Source: Mesorhizobium comanense
GTDB lineage: Bacteria > Pseudomonadota > Alphaproteobacteria > Rhizobiales > Rhizobiaceae
Direction: 5' to 3'
Length of the DNA stretch: 64,000 nt
Assembly (NCBI RefSeq): GCF_005503535.1
Contig: NZ_SCNN01000017.1
Span: 62,001 to 126,000 of the forward strand
The notes beneath the pieces are model-generated. The model made no database searches and was not told the origin of the DNA. It was given only the letters and a program-made list of their open reading frames with translations. This document shows positions 8,356 through 15,897 of the stretch, piece after piece (the first letter of the stretch is position 1; every line of letters begins with the position of its first letter). The position numbers and the translations under genes are program-made.

Positions 8356-9486
8356 CTACCAGGCGACCGTCACGCCGGCGCGGCCGCCGACAGTGTGATT
8401 GCTGGCGCCCACGCCGATGCCGCCGCTCAGGATGACATTCTCGCTGATACGGGCTTGCGCGCTGCCGGCAAAGGCGTTCTCGCCCTGGAACGTGCCCCAG
8501 TTCAGCGAGACGGCGTAGTTCTTGTCGCCGGGCAGGCCGCTGCCGGCCATCGCCAGCGCCATGGCCGTGCCCTCGAACGCCTTGTCGATCCTGCCGTTGG
8601 CGGCGCTCAGGCCGCTTTCCAGGCTGCCGACACGGCCATCCAGCAACGCGATATTGTTGGTGTTCGTGGCGATGTTCGCCGTGTTGGTGGCGATGTTGGC
8701 GGTGTTGACGGCAATGTTGGACGTATTGGTGGCGATATCGGCGGTGTTGGTGGTCACCCTGGAGTCGAGCGAGGAAATCTGCGTCGTGTGCAGGGCAATG
8801 TCGCTCTCATTGTTGGTGATGCGCGTTTCGTGGTTGGCCAGTTCGGTGGTGTGACCGCTCACCGTTCCTTGCAGCGCGCTGATGTCGGAACTGTTCTGCG
8901 CGACCGTCGCCGGCAGTGTCGACAGCGATGCGAAGTCGAACGTCGAGGCTGCCAGGTTTCCGGCGCTGTCCGTGGTCACCATGTAGGTGGTGCCCGACTG
9001 GTTACTTGTGCTGGCTGCGGAAGGAAGGCCGGCCAGCGTGTAGGTCGACTGACCGGTGCCGATCGCCACCTGGTCCGCCCGCGTCGTGGAGACGCCCTGG
9101 CCCAAAGCCGTGGACCCGTTGAAGCTGGCGGTAGCACCTTGGCCCACCGCCGTGGCGCCGGAGATCCCGACGCCTCCGGCTGAAGCGCCCTGACCAATCG
9201 CCGTCGTGCTGGTGCCAAACGTACTCGAATTATAGCCCAACGCCGTGTTGGATGCGCCATTGGCGCTGGCAGCCGCGCCGATCGCTGTGTTGCCGCCATT
9301 GCCGAAGGCGTGGGAATCGTTACCGAACGCACTGTTGGCCTGGCTGTCGCTTGCCACCGCGTTGACGCCGCAGGCATATGAGCTGTCGAGGCCGGACCCG
9401 TCGCCACAGTCGTCGGCAAAGGCTGACGTTCCTGAAAAAATCACGATACCGAGCACGAGCGATGAAGCCCTGAGCAGACATCGCAT
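8356..9486 (-). CDS. Trimeric autotransporter adhesin (YadA-like)
   Basis: 376 residues from the ATG at 9486, where MRCLLRASSLVLGIVIFSG begins the signal peptide (cleavage near AFA-DD). In-frame starts up to 9609 would give an extended signal region. The head has YadA-type GxxSxAxG repeats (for example SNTALGYNSS and GSTALGQGVS). The stalk is a coiled coil built of NTANIAT-type repeats. The C-terminal 75 residues are the YadA anchor, starting IDKAFEGTAMALAMAG and ending on a Trp. Such proteins trimerise in the outer membrane and mediate attachment. The gene is divergent from a LuxR-type regulator, with a 300-bp gap that shows no clear signal. Confidence 0.9.
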   Translation of the reverse strand: MRCLLRASSLVLGIVIFSGTSAFADDCGDGSGLDSSYACGVNAVASDSQANSAFGNDSHAFGNGGNTAIGAAASANGASNTALGYNSSTFGTSTTAIGQGASAGGVGISGATAVGQGATASFNGSTALGQGVSTTRADQVAIGTGQSTYTLAGLPSAASTSNQSGTTYMVTTDSAGNLAASTFDFASLSTLPATVAQNSSDISALQGTVSGHTTELANHETRITNNESDIALHTTQISSLDSRVTTNTADIATNTSNIAVNTANIATNTANIATNTNNIALLDGRVGSLESGLSAANGRIDKAFEGTAMALAMAGSGLPGDKNYAVSLNWGTFQGENAFAGSAQARISENVILSGGIGVGASNHTVGGRAGVTVAW

Positions 9487-9794
9487 CTTCGTCGGGGATC
9501 CGGAAAAAAGGCCATCCCTCGAACCGCCAGCCGCCGACTCGCCCCGAGCCCCGTCACACCGCTTTGTCATCCGCAAACGCCCCCGCCTGATCGAACACAA
9601 GATTCGCAATCTGAAAGGACGCTAGCCTCCCTATCTCGCGGCGGCATCCACCAACTGGTGGATACGGCGCAGGTTGTTCCAATGTATCGGTGGCGGCGCG
9701 ACGATTAACTCGGCGGCTTGATTGCGCAACCTAGCCAAGACAGCGCCACTATGCTGTATTTCCGTCATTCAGCGCTTTCGGGGGAGAGCAGATC

Positions 9795-10931
9795 TTGCCA
9801 GATGATTTTTCCGAACTCGCCGGCATGATCGGCACATTCTATGACGCCGTCATCGAGCCCGATCTCTGGCAGAAGGCGCTCGACGACGTCAGGCGCCATT
9901 TCGGCTTCCATCTGGGCGCGCTGTCGGTCATCGCCCTGCCAACCGGTTCGGGTGTGGTGCAGGTGACCACGAACATTCCGGACGGCTACCTCGCCGGGAT
10001 GAGCGCCTACAATGACGACGTCATCCAGCTCTGGGGCGGTTTGGCCCGGATGGCCGAATTCCCGCTGGAGGAGCCGGTCCTGCAGTCGACGGTCACCGGC
10101 CCCGAAATCTGGAATGGAAACCGCTTCTACGAGGAATGGGTGCGGCCGCTCGGCCTCGTCGACCAGGTCGGCATCCTGCTGGCGCGAGACAGGACCATGG
10201 TCGGCAATCTCGGCCTCGGCCGCCACGAATCGGCGCCGCCGCTGACGGAGCGCGAGATGGACGGCCTGCGCCTGCTGGCGCCGCACCTGCGCCGCGCCGT
10301 CACCATCAGCCGGATTCTCGATGTCGCGACATCGGCCGCCACCACATTCGAGGCCGCGCTCGACGCGACGCGCTCGGCCGTGGTGCTGGTTGCCCAGGAT
10401 ATGGCGATCGTGCATGCCAACGCCGCCGCCAGGACCATGCTGGGCAATGGCGACCCGATATCGTCGGTGCGCGGAAAGCTCACCCTGCCGCGCGAGCTCG
10501 TGCCGAACCGGCTGCAGGCGGCCGTGCAGGCGGCGGCGCGCGCCGAGCAGGAACTCGGCCGGCGCGGCATCGGCATCGCCGCGAAATCGCGCGACGGCAC
10601 GGCGCTCGCCGTGCAGGTGATGCCGCTGGAGAACCGCTCGCTGCGCGGCGGGCTCGACCGGCGCGCCGCTGTCGCGGTGCTCATCAGCGACGCCGCCGCG
10701 CCGCTGGAAATGCCGGCGGACGCCATGCGCCTTCTCTACGAGCTGACGCCGGCCGAACAGCGCGTGTTCGAACTGGTGGTGGCGGGAGAAAAGACGGCCG
10801 ACATCGCCCGCACGCTGGGCGTGGCGCCAAGCACGGTGCGAAGCCATCTGTTGAAAGTGTTCGAGAAGACCGGTCGCCACACGCGTGGCGACCTGGTCAA
10901 GCTCAGCCGGGAAATCACCTTGCCGGGCTAG
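9795..10931 (+). CDS. LuxR-type HTH transcriptional regulator
   Basis: 378 residues. TTG is the likely start because GGGGAGAG lies 7 nt before it and the next in-frame ATG is ten codons inside. The C-terminal 60 residues form the LuxR/GerE HTH: LTPAEQRVFELVVAGEKTAD, then IARTLGVAPSTVRSHLLKVF. The first 300 residues are a PAS/GAF-like sensor region, without the acyl-homoserine-lactone signature and without a receiver domain. The ligand is unknown. It is divergent from the autotransporter gene and convergent with a 32-residue peptide gene. Confidence 0.88.
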   Translation: MPDDFSELAGMIGTFYDAVIEPDLWQKALDDVRRHFGFHLGALSVIALPTGSGVVQVTTNIPDGYLAGMSAYNDDVIQLWGGLARMAEFPLEEPVLQSTVTGPEIWNGNRFYEEWVRPLGLVDQVGILLARDRTMVGNLGLGRHESAPPLTEREMDGLRLLAPHLRRAVTISRILDVATSAATTFEAALDATRSAVVLVAQDMAIVHANAAARTMLGNGDPISSVRGKLTLPRELVPNRLQAAVQAAARAEQELGRRGIGIAAKSRDGTALAVQVMPLENRSLRGGLDRRAAVAVLISDAAAPLEMPADAMRLLYELTPAEQRVFELVVAGEKTADIARTLGVAPSTVRSHLLKVFEKTGRHTRGDLVKLSREITLPG

Positions 10932-10962
10932 GCCGCATAAGGCGGCGCCAGCAGGGCCGGAT

Positions 10963-11061
10963 CAGACGGGCACCTTGCCGTTCGACAGCGAGGGCGCCGC
11001 CGTGACAGCGGACAGTTTCTGGCGGCGAGCCAAAGTCGGCTTCTGATACGTCTTCTTCATT
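10963..11061 (-). CDS. Micropeptide, RiPP-leader-like family, copy 1
   Basis: 32 residues. AAGGGG lies 5 nt before the ATG. The N-terminal 21 residues follow the family pattern (MKKTYQKPTL, then QKLSAVTA), with Tyr5, Pro8, Leu10, Leu16 and Thr20 in the positions of the YxxPxL...T motif of lasso-type RiPP leaders. The tail APSLSNGKVPV has no Cys and no acidic residue. Four more copies with the same leader and unrelated tails are in this window. TTGACA is 48 nt upstream. It sits between a LuxR regulator and a VirK/YbjX gene. That it is a RiPP precursor is inferred from the leader alone. Confidence 0.7.
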
Positions 11062-11109
11062 TCAGCCCCTTGCAATTGATGGCTCTTCGTTCGCCGGCGC
11101 GCCTCGCGC

Positions 11110-11115
11110 TGTCAA
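11110..11115 (-). promoter_or_regulatory. TTGACA -35 element before micropeptide copy 1
   Basis: TTGACA on the minus strand, ending 48 nt before the ATG, followed by GCGCGAGG and GCCGGCGAACGAAG. The latter stretch resembles the one after TTGACA at copy 5. No good -10 box is visible. Confidence 0.45.
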
Positions 11116-11281
11116 TCCGTTCGTGGTGTCCAATGCCGCAAAGCCATCACTTGACGGTGCGGCGTTGCACAACCGACACGAAAACAAGGACCGGAACGCT
11201 TCGATAAGGCGCGCCGAGCCGATGTCAGACCCCGGTGTCGCAATGTCCGCGTAATCCTTCGCGGCTACCCCCCGCCCCATA

Positions 11282-12337
11282 TTGACTGTGGGACATATCT
11301 TGACGACTGAAACAAGCGAGCGCGATCGGCTGCGGGACGCCGCCGCCGTGGTTGGCCAGGTCATGAGCCTGTGCGGGCGGCTGGGGCTGCGCCAATCCCG
11401 GATTTTCCTGAGCCGCTTCGCCTGCAAGCCGGTCAGCTACTACAAATGGTTTCGCTTCCTCATCGAATACCGGCGCCGTCATGGACTCGGCCGTCCCCAT
11501 GACGATTTGCTGCGCAAGAAACCCTACAAGTTCCTCGCGCTCGGCCTTTCGGGCCATCGCGGCGTCGATCTCCTGGCCGGCCATTTCGAGCTGGCGGCGG
11601 CAGGCATGCCGCGCGACAGGCTGGAGGCCGCCTGGCGGGGAAGGCCGATGGATCTCGGCCTGGTCGGCGGGCGGCGCGATGCCTATGCACTCACCATGCG
11701 CCTGTCGGTCCATTCCGGCACCAGCCACGAAGGCGCCTTCTCGATAAAGCTGACGCGGCAGAGCGACCGGCTCGACCTGGTCAAGCTGAGCTTCATCCTC
11801 TACCCGCTGGATCAGGACGACGTTTCGTTGAATCGCCATCCTGATCCAACGCCCTCCTGGAGCATGAACTTTTCCGGAAAACCGGTTCCCGCTTTTCGCG
11901 ATCCTGCTCCGGGTTGCAACCGCTACACGGTGGCGGTCGGCGGCCTGCAGGGCAGCCGCGAGGCGCGGGCCAAGCGCGCCGTCGTCGACGCCACGCGCGA
12001 CATGTGCGGGCTGAGGCCGAAGGATGCGGCATTGCTGGTCATGGAAGGCATCGCCATCGGCGGCGGCGCCCATCATTTGCTCGGCGTCTCCGACGCCAGG
12101 CACACCATCAATTTCCGCGCCTCGGCCAAACGCGCCCGCAAGCGCGCCGACATGGACCAGTACTGGATCGACCGTGGTGGGCTCGAAGGCGGGGAATTCG
12201 GCTTCGCCATACCCTTGCGCAACCGCGAGATCACCGAACCGTTCAGCCGCCGCGATTTCTACAAGGCAGAGTTCCTGGAGATCGGCAAGGGCCTGTTCGC
12301 ACGGTCAGCCGATCCGGCCACGCCGGGCGCTGCGTAA
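11282..12337 (+). CDS. VirK/YbjX (DUF535) family protein with in-frame repeat insertion
   Basis: 351 residues if TTG at 11282 is the start. An ATG at 11363 is the alternative, and the Shine-Dalgarno is poor at both. The family pattern is visible in YYKWFRFLIEYRRRHGL, LSGHRGVDLLAGHFE, FSIKLTRQ, GGLQGSREA, DMCGLRPKDAALLVMEG, HHLLGVSDARH and DQYWIDRGG. VirK/YbjX proteins are linked in enterobacteria to virulence and resistance to antimicrobial peptides, but the mechanism is not known. Residues about 176-210 are encoded by a rhizobial palindromic repeat (11806-11910) that breaks the family alignment between FILYPL and YTVAVGG. The frame remains open. Confidence 0.75.
   Translation: MTVGHILTTETSERDRLRDAAAVVGQVMSLCGRLGLRQSRIFLSRFACKPVSYYKWFRFLIEYRRRHGLGRPHDDLLRKKPYKFLALGLSGHRGVDLLAGHFELAAAGMPRDRLEAAWRGRPMDLGLVGGRRDAYALTMRLSVHSGTSHEGAFSIKLTRQSDRLDLVKLSFILYPLDQDDVSLNRHPDPTPSWSMNFSGKPVPAFRDPAPGCNRYTVAVGGLQGSREARAKRAVVDATRDMCGLRPKDAALLVMEGIAIGGGAHHLLGVSDARHTINFRASAKRARKRADMDQYWIDRGGLEGGEFGFAIPLRNREITEPFSRRDFYKAEFLEIGKGLFARSADPATPGAA
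11806..11910. repeat. Palindromic repeat element inside a coding sequence
   Basis: GGATCAGGACGACGTTTCG pairs in part with CGCCATCCTGATCC, followed by GGAGCATGAACTTTTCCGG and CGCTTTTCGCGATCCTGCTCC. This is the classic rhizobial intergenic repeat (GAGCATGAT..GGAAAACCGGTTTCC..ATCATGCTC). About 105 nt, so the reading frame of the VirK/YbjX gene is kept. Confidence 0.75.
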
Positions 12338-12345
12338 CCTAGCGC

Positions 12346-13038
12346 CTAAGCGGCTGCCCGGATCTCCTGCAACGACCTGATCTGGCGGCCCTCGGAGAAA
12401 TTGTCTGGAGACAGCCAGGCCCGGAAGGCCGCGTCCGCCAGCGTCCACTCGCGCGCCAGCATCGAATACATGCAGATGTCGCGCGCCTTGCCTTTCAGAA
12501 CCAGGCCATCGCGCAATATGCCCTCGAAGGCAAAACCCAGCCGGTCGGCCGCCCGCCGGGATTTCGCGTTGTCCGTGGTGCAGGTCCATTCCAGGCGCCG
12601 GTAGCCGAGATCGTCGAAGACATGCCGCATGATCAGGTAGAGCGCCTCGCTTGCGGCGACGGTCCGCTGCAGCGCGGGCGCGAAGAGCACATAGCCCAGT
12701 TCGATCACCCGATGCGCGGGCCTGGCCTCCATCAGGCACAGCCAGCCTGCCGGCGCGCCGCCCGCCGTCCTGCGCAGCGTCAGTATCACGCGCGAGGGGT
12801 CGTTCAGCAGTTCGCCGACGTGGGCCCGGAAAGACTCCACCCCGTCGAAGGGCCCTATCTTCATCTCGGCCCAGATCTGGTCGCACTCCTCCGCATGGGT
12901 AAGCTCGAAAATACCGTCGGCGTCCTCGAGCTGGAGCGGCGCAAGCCCGACATGGCTTCCCGTAAGCATCACCGCCCCCGGCTTGCCGGCGCTCCCCGCC
13001 TCATGCGACAGCCTCTTCCAGGCCTCCTGCCCCGCCAT
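12346..13038 (-). CDS. GNAT acetyltransferase, RimJ/RimL type
   Basis: 230 residues. A GGAGGGGGG tract lies just before the ATG. The GNAT core runs from GSHVGLAPLQLEDADGIFEL to LGFAFEGILRDGLVLKGKAR. RTVAASEALYLIMRHVFDDL is the acetyl-CoA-binding helix region, and the RRLEWTCTTDNAKSRRAADRLGF pattern marks the RimJ/RimL-like N-acetyltransferase branch. The substrate is unknown (protein N-terminus or small amine). It is convergent with the VirK/YbjX gene. Confidence 0.88.
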   Translation of the reverse strand: MAGQEAWKRLSHEAGSAGKPGAVMLTGSHVGLAPLQLEDADGIFELTHAEECDQIWAEMKIGPFDGVESFRAHVGELLNDPSRVILTLRRTAGGAPAGWLCLMEARPAHRVIELGYVLFAPALQRTVAASEALYLIMRHVFDDLGYRRLEWTCTTDNAKSRRAADRLGFAFEGILRDGLVLKGKARDICMYSMLAREWTLADAAFRAWLSPDNFSEGRQIRSLQEIRAAA

Positions 13039-13153
13039 TCCGCGCCCCCCTCCGGCCGATATCCACCTGCCTTGCCCGCCTCAAACCTCTCACGGTCTTT
13101 GTCTCCAGGCAATTCCATCCACGGCCTCGGACACCGCCCTGCCGGGCCCCGTC

Positions 13154-14362
13154 TCAGCCCAGCATGCTGCCGTCCCGCGCCACCGCCCTGCCCGCCCGGT
13201 AGACAGTGCGCGCCTTCGGCACCGCCACCACCGCCTCCGGCACATGTTCGGCCCGCATGGCCACGAAATCCGCCTTGGCGCCGACCGCGATGCCGTAGCC
13301 TTCCAGCCCAAGCGCCCTGGCGCCGGCATCAGTCACCACATCGAAGGCTGCTTCGAGCTCGTGGTCCTCGTAGAAGCCGGAGCGGTAACCGATCATGTTG
13401 GCCCGGTTCAGCATGTCGCCATCGCCATAGGGCCACCAGGAATCGCGGATGTTGTCGGAACCGCTGAACACGGTGACGCCGGCGCGCCTCAATGCCGCCA
13501 CCGGCGGGAAAGCATGGTTGCCCGGCGCATTGGTCATGATCGCAACGCCGGCGTCCGCCAGCATCTCGCCGGCCTTCTCCAACGCGTCGGCGGCAATGTC
13601 GCCCAGCCCATAGGCATGGCTGACCGCGACATGGCCCTGCATGCCGAGCGCCTTTGTCCGCGCCGCGATCTCCTCGACCTCGAACAGACCGAGCAGGCCG
13701 CCATCATGCAGGTGGATGTCGACGCCGGCGCCGTGCTTGTGCGCCAGGCCGAACACCACGTCGAGATGCCCCTTCACGTCGCGGTCGAAGCTCGCGGGGT
13801 CGAGCCCGCCGATCAGGTCGCAGCCGAGTTTCAGCGCCTCGTCCAGAAGCTCCGGCGTGCCGGGCGACGACAGGATGCCGCTCTGCGGGAAGGCGACGAG
13901 CTGGATGTCGATCAGCGCGCGGTATTTTTCGCGCACCGCCAGGATGGTCTCGATGTGTTTCAGCCCGACCGAACCGTCGACCATGACATGGCTGCGCATG
14001 GCGAGGCTGCCATGGCCGACGCAAAGCTCGAGCTGGTTTTTCGCGCGCTCCGCCATCGGCGCCGCGGCGGCAAGGCTGCGCGCCTGGAAAGCGACCCGCT
14101 CGCGCACGTCGAAGCCGTCCGTGCAGGGAATGTGCGGCCGCCAGGCATCGCCGTAGAACGAGGTGTCGAGATGGATGTGGCCCTCGACAAAGGCCGGCAC
14201 GACGAGCTCGCCGGCAAGGTCGATCGTGGCGGCGTCGATAACGGCCGAGGCCTCCTTGACCGGCGTGATCGCGCTGAAGCGGCCATCGCTGACGGTAAGA
14301 TCGGCCAGCGAGCCATCGGGCAGTCTGGCGTTGGCAAAGCGGGTGTCGGAAGGAGCAGTCAT
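13154..14362 (-). CDS. Cytosine-deaminase-like metal-dependent amidohydrolase
   Basis: 402 residues, cytoplasmic. Amidohydrolase superfamily signature: metal-binding HxH in EGHIHLD (residues about 60-66), VAFPQSG, DIHLHDGG, a conserved His in VSHAYGLG, and the Asp-containing GSDNIRDSWWPYGDGDML. The small N- and C-terminal beta-sandwich (SLADLTVSDGRFSAITPV and AVGAKADFVAMRAE) is typical. It is closest to CodA-like deaminases that act on cytosine or related cyclic amides. The true substrate cannot be fixed from sequence. No transporter is adjacent. Confidence 0.85.
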   Translation of the reverse strand: MTAPSDTRFANARLPDGSLADLTVSDGRFSAITPVKEASAVIDAATIDLAGELVVPAFVEGHIHLDTSFYGDAWRPHIPCTDGFDVRERVAFQARSLAAAAPMAERAKNQLELCVGHGSLAMRSHVMVDGSVGLKHIETILAVREKYRALIDIQLVAFPQSGILSSPGTPELLDEALKLGCDLIGGLDPASFDRDVKGHLDVVFGLAHKHGAGVDIHLHDGGLLGLFEVEEIAARTKALGMQGHVAVSHAYGLGDIAADALEKAGEMLADAGVAIMTNAPGNHAFPPVAALRRAGVTVFSGSDNIRDSWWPYGDGDMLNRANMIGYRSGFYEDHELEAAFDVVTDAGARALGLEGYGIAVGAKADFVAMRAEHVPEAVVAVPKARTVYRAGRAVARDGSMLG

Positions 14363-14744
14363 GGCATCACCATCATGGGGTTATCGCCAAGGGGCTAATC
14401 ATGCGCGGCGCGGGACCGTCAACACGGCAACTGATGGAAACAGTTTCAGGCCAGACCACGGCACAATGCCGAAAATCGTGTCCGAACAACGCTGTGCGGC
14501 GGGTTGATGACTCTGGACGGCAGGCTTTTGGTCTCGCGTCACCGTTCGCCGCGCGGCTCCAGTCACGCGGACCGCCATATCGGAAAATGGACCAGCGCGG
14601 CTCCCGGCTATTCCGCTTTCGCGGAAGTTCGGCCCGTCCGGCAATATGCGATGGTCTGGTCGCGGCGGTACGAGCCGCCCTGGTTGACGCGGGCGCCAAG
14701 CCATCCCAACAATGCGCCCCCCGCGTCCGCGTCGGCCATGGCAG
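14363..14744. other. Intergenic region without a supportable gene
   Basis: Overlapping open frames on both strands here lack codon bias, ribosome-binding sites and family features. I see no terminator or repeat beyond a short TTCCGCTTTCGCGGAA palindrome near 14620. Confidence 0.5.
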
Positions 14745-15350
14745 TCACGCCTTGCCCGTCAGTCCGGCAAAGGCCAGCAACGGGCCGAAGTCGTGGAGAT
14801 CGGCCGCTCTCAGCGCCGAAATATATGCTGCCCGCCTCTCATTCATCTTCATCAGGTCCGCGCCGGCGGTCCAGTCGATCGGCTCGGCACCGTAAACCTT
14901 GTCGAGCATCGCGTCCGCCAGGATTCTGCCATGGCGCCCATTGCCGTTCGCGAACGGGTGGATGAAAACGACCCTGTGATGAAGCCGCACGGCCGCTTCT
15001 CCAGGCGCATAGATGCCGTGATCCGTCCAGTACAACGCATCGTCCAGGGCCGCTCGCAACCGCATGCCGATCTGCGCCGGATCGACGCCGATGTTCTTGC
15101 CGATCCTCCTGAAGGTTCCGGCCCAGGTCCAAACCTCGCCGAACAGCCTCCGATGCAGCTCTACGGCAAAACCGTGGGTGAGGACGTCTTTCCTTCGCGT
15201 ACGCGAAAGCCACAGCAGGCCGGAGGTGATGTTGGCCTGCTCCAATTCGTCGAGCTCGGCCTGGGTCTTGATATGCCTGTGCCTCAATCCGCCGAATTCG
15301 TTGGGGTCAAGTGGTGTCGCGCCCTCGGGATAGACGGACGCAATCGTCAT
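14745..15350 (-). CDS. Fic domain protein, mobile mystery protein B type
   Basis: 201 residues. The Fic core motif reads HPFANGNGRHGRI around residue 130, giving the catalytic His and the nucleotide-binding GNGR. The metal-binding acidic position (HxFxD/E) is Asn here, as I recall for this subfamily. The N-terminal region contains RHIKTQAELDELEQANI. Fic enzymes transfer AMP or similar groups to proteins and often act as toxins. The start codon overlaps the stop of the upstream HTH gene by ATGA, so the two are translationally coupled, the order seen for the mobile mystery A/B pair. Neighbours are unrelated, which suggests acquisition. Confidence 0.88.
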   Translation of the reverse strand: MTIASVYPEGATPLDPNEFGGLRHRHIKTQAELDELEQANITSGLLWLSRTRRKDVLTHGFAVELHRRLFGEVWTWAGTFRRIGKNIGVDPAQIGMRLRAALDDALYWTDHGIYAPGEAAVRLHHRVVFIHPFANGNGRHGRILADAMLDKVYGAEPIDWTAGADLMKMNERRAAYISALRAADLHDFGPLLAFAGLTGKA

Positions 15351-15805
15351 TTGTCACGCCAGAAATCGGCCGGCATATCGTGGATCAGCGTGCTTGTCAG
15401 ACGGGCCACCTCTCTGTCCGTCCCGCTACCGGTTACCGCCTGATCTTCGAGCGCCATGTGCTTGCCGGCGGTGGCAACGATCGCCTCGGCCTTCCGGCGT
15501 GCCTGTGCGGCAATGATCGCATCGATGGAATCGGACGGCACGAATGCGTAAACGAAGCGGCATCCCATCGCCTCGGCCGTTGCCCGCATCGACTTCAGGG
15601 TGACGCCGCCTTCCAGCTCGGCCTGTTCGGCCTGGGCAATGCGGGCGCGGGTCACGCCCATGCGGGCCGCAAGCTGGGCGCCGGACATGCCGAGCGCCTT
15701 GCGCACAGTCCTTATCCAGCCTTCCCCGGGCATCTGGAACGTGCCGCCCCGGGCGAGTTCCACTATGGCCTGATACTGGTGGCGAACGGTTTGCTTAACA
15801 CTCAT
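15347..15805 (-). CDS. HTH protein, mobile mystery protein A type
   Basis: 152 residues from the ATG at 15805. The frame is open further upstream, but MSVKQTVRHQYQ is the family N-terminus. Residues about 30-60 (GWIRTVRKALGMSGAQLAAR, MGVTRARIAQAEQ) form an XRE-type helix-turn-helix. AMGCRFVYAFVPSD is the conserved core that follows. It is probably the repressor/antitoxin partner of the Fic protein. Two similar 24-bp sites lie over and just before its start, consistent with autoregulation. The upstream 100 bp are much more A+T-rich than the neighbourhood. Confidence 0.85.
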   Translation of the reverse strand: MSVKQTVRHQYQAIVELARGGTFQMPGEGWIRTVRKALGMSGAQLAARMGVTRARIAQAEQAELEGGVTLKSMRATAEAMGCRFVYAFVPSDSIDAIIAAQARRKAEAIVATAGKHMALEDQAVTGSGTDREVARLTSTLIHDMPADFWRDK

Positions 15806-15861
15806 TGTAAACTCATATATCGACAAATCACGATGTTTTGTAAATTCATACCTATACAAAT
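15805..15861. promoter_or_regulatory. Two operator-like repeats upstream of the HTH/Fic pair
   Basis: TTGTAAACTCATATATCGAC (15805 on) and TTGTAAATTCATACCTATAC (15838 on) agree at most of 24 positions and both end ACAAAT. Their starts are 33 bp apart, about three helical turns. Each is a weak palindrome with TTGTA/TACAA arms. A minus-strand TTGACA lies at about 15875-15880. Probable binding sites of the HTH protein. Confidence 0.6.
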
Positions 15862-15897
15862 TCGGAAGAAATGTCAACTTTTGTATTGACAATTGAC

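Noticed and set aside
14373..14704. Overlapping short frames on both strands upstream of the amidohydrolase gene
   Set aside because: No codon bias, start signal or similarity to anything recognised.
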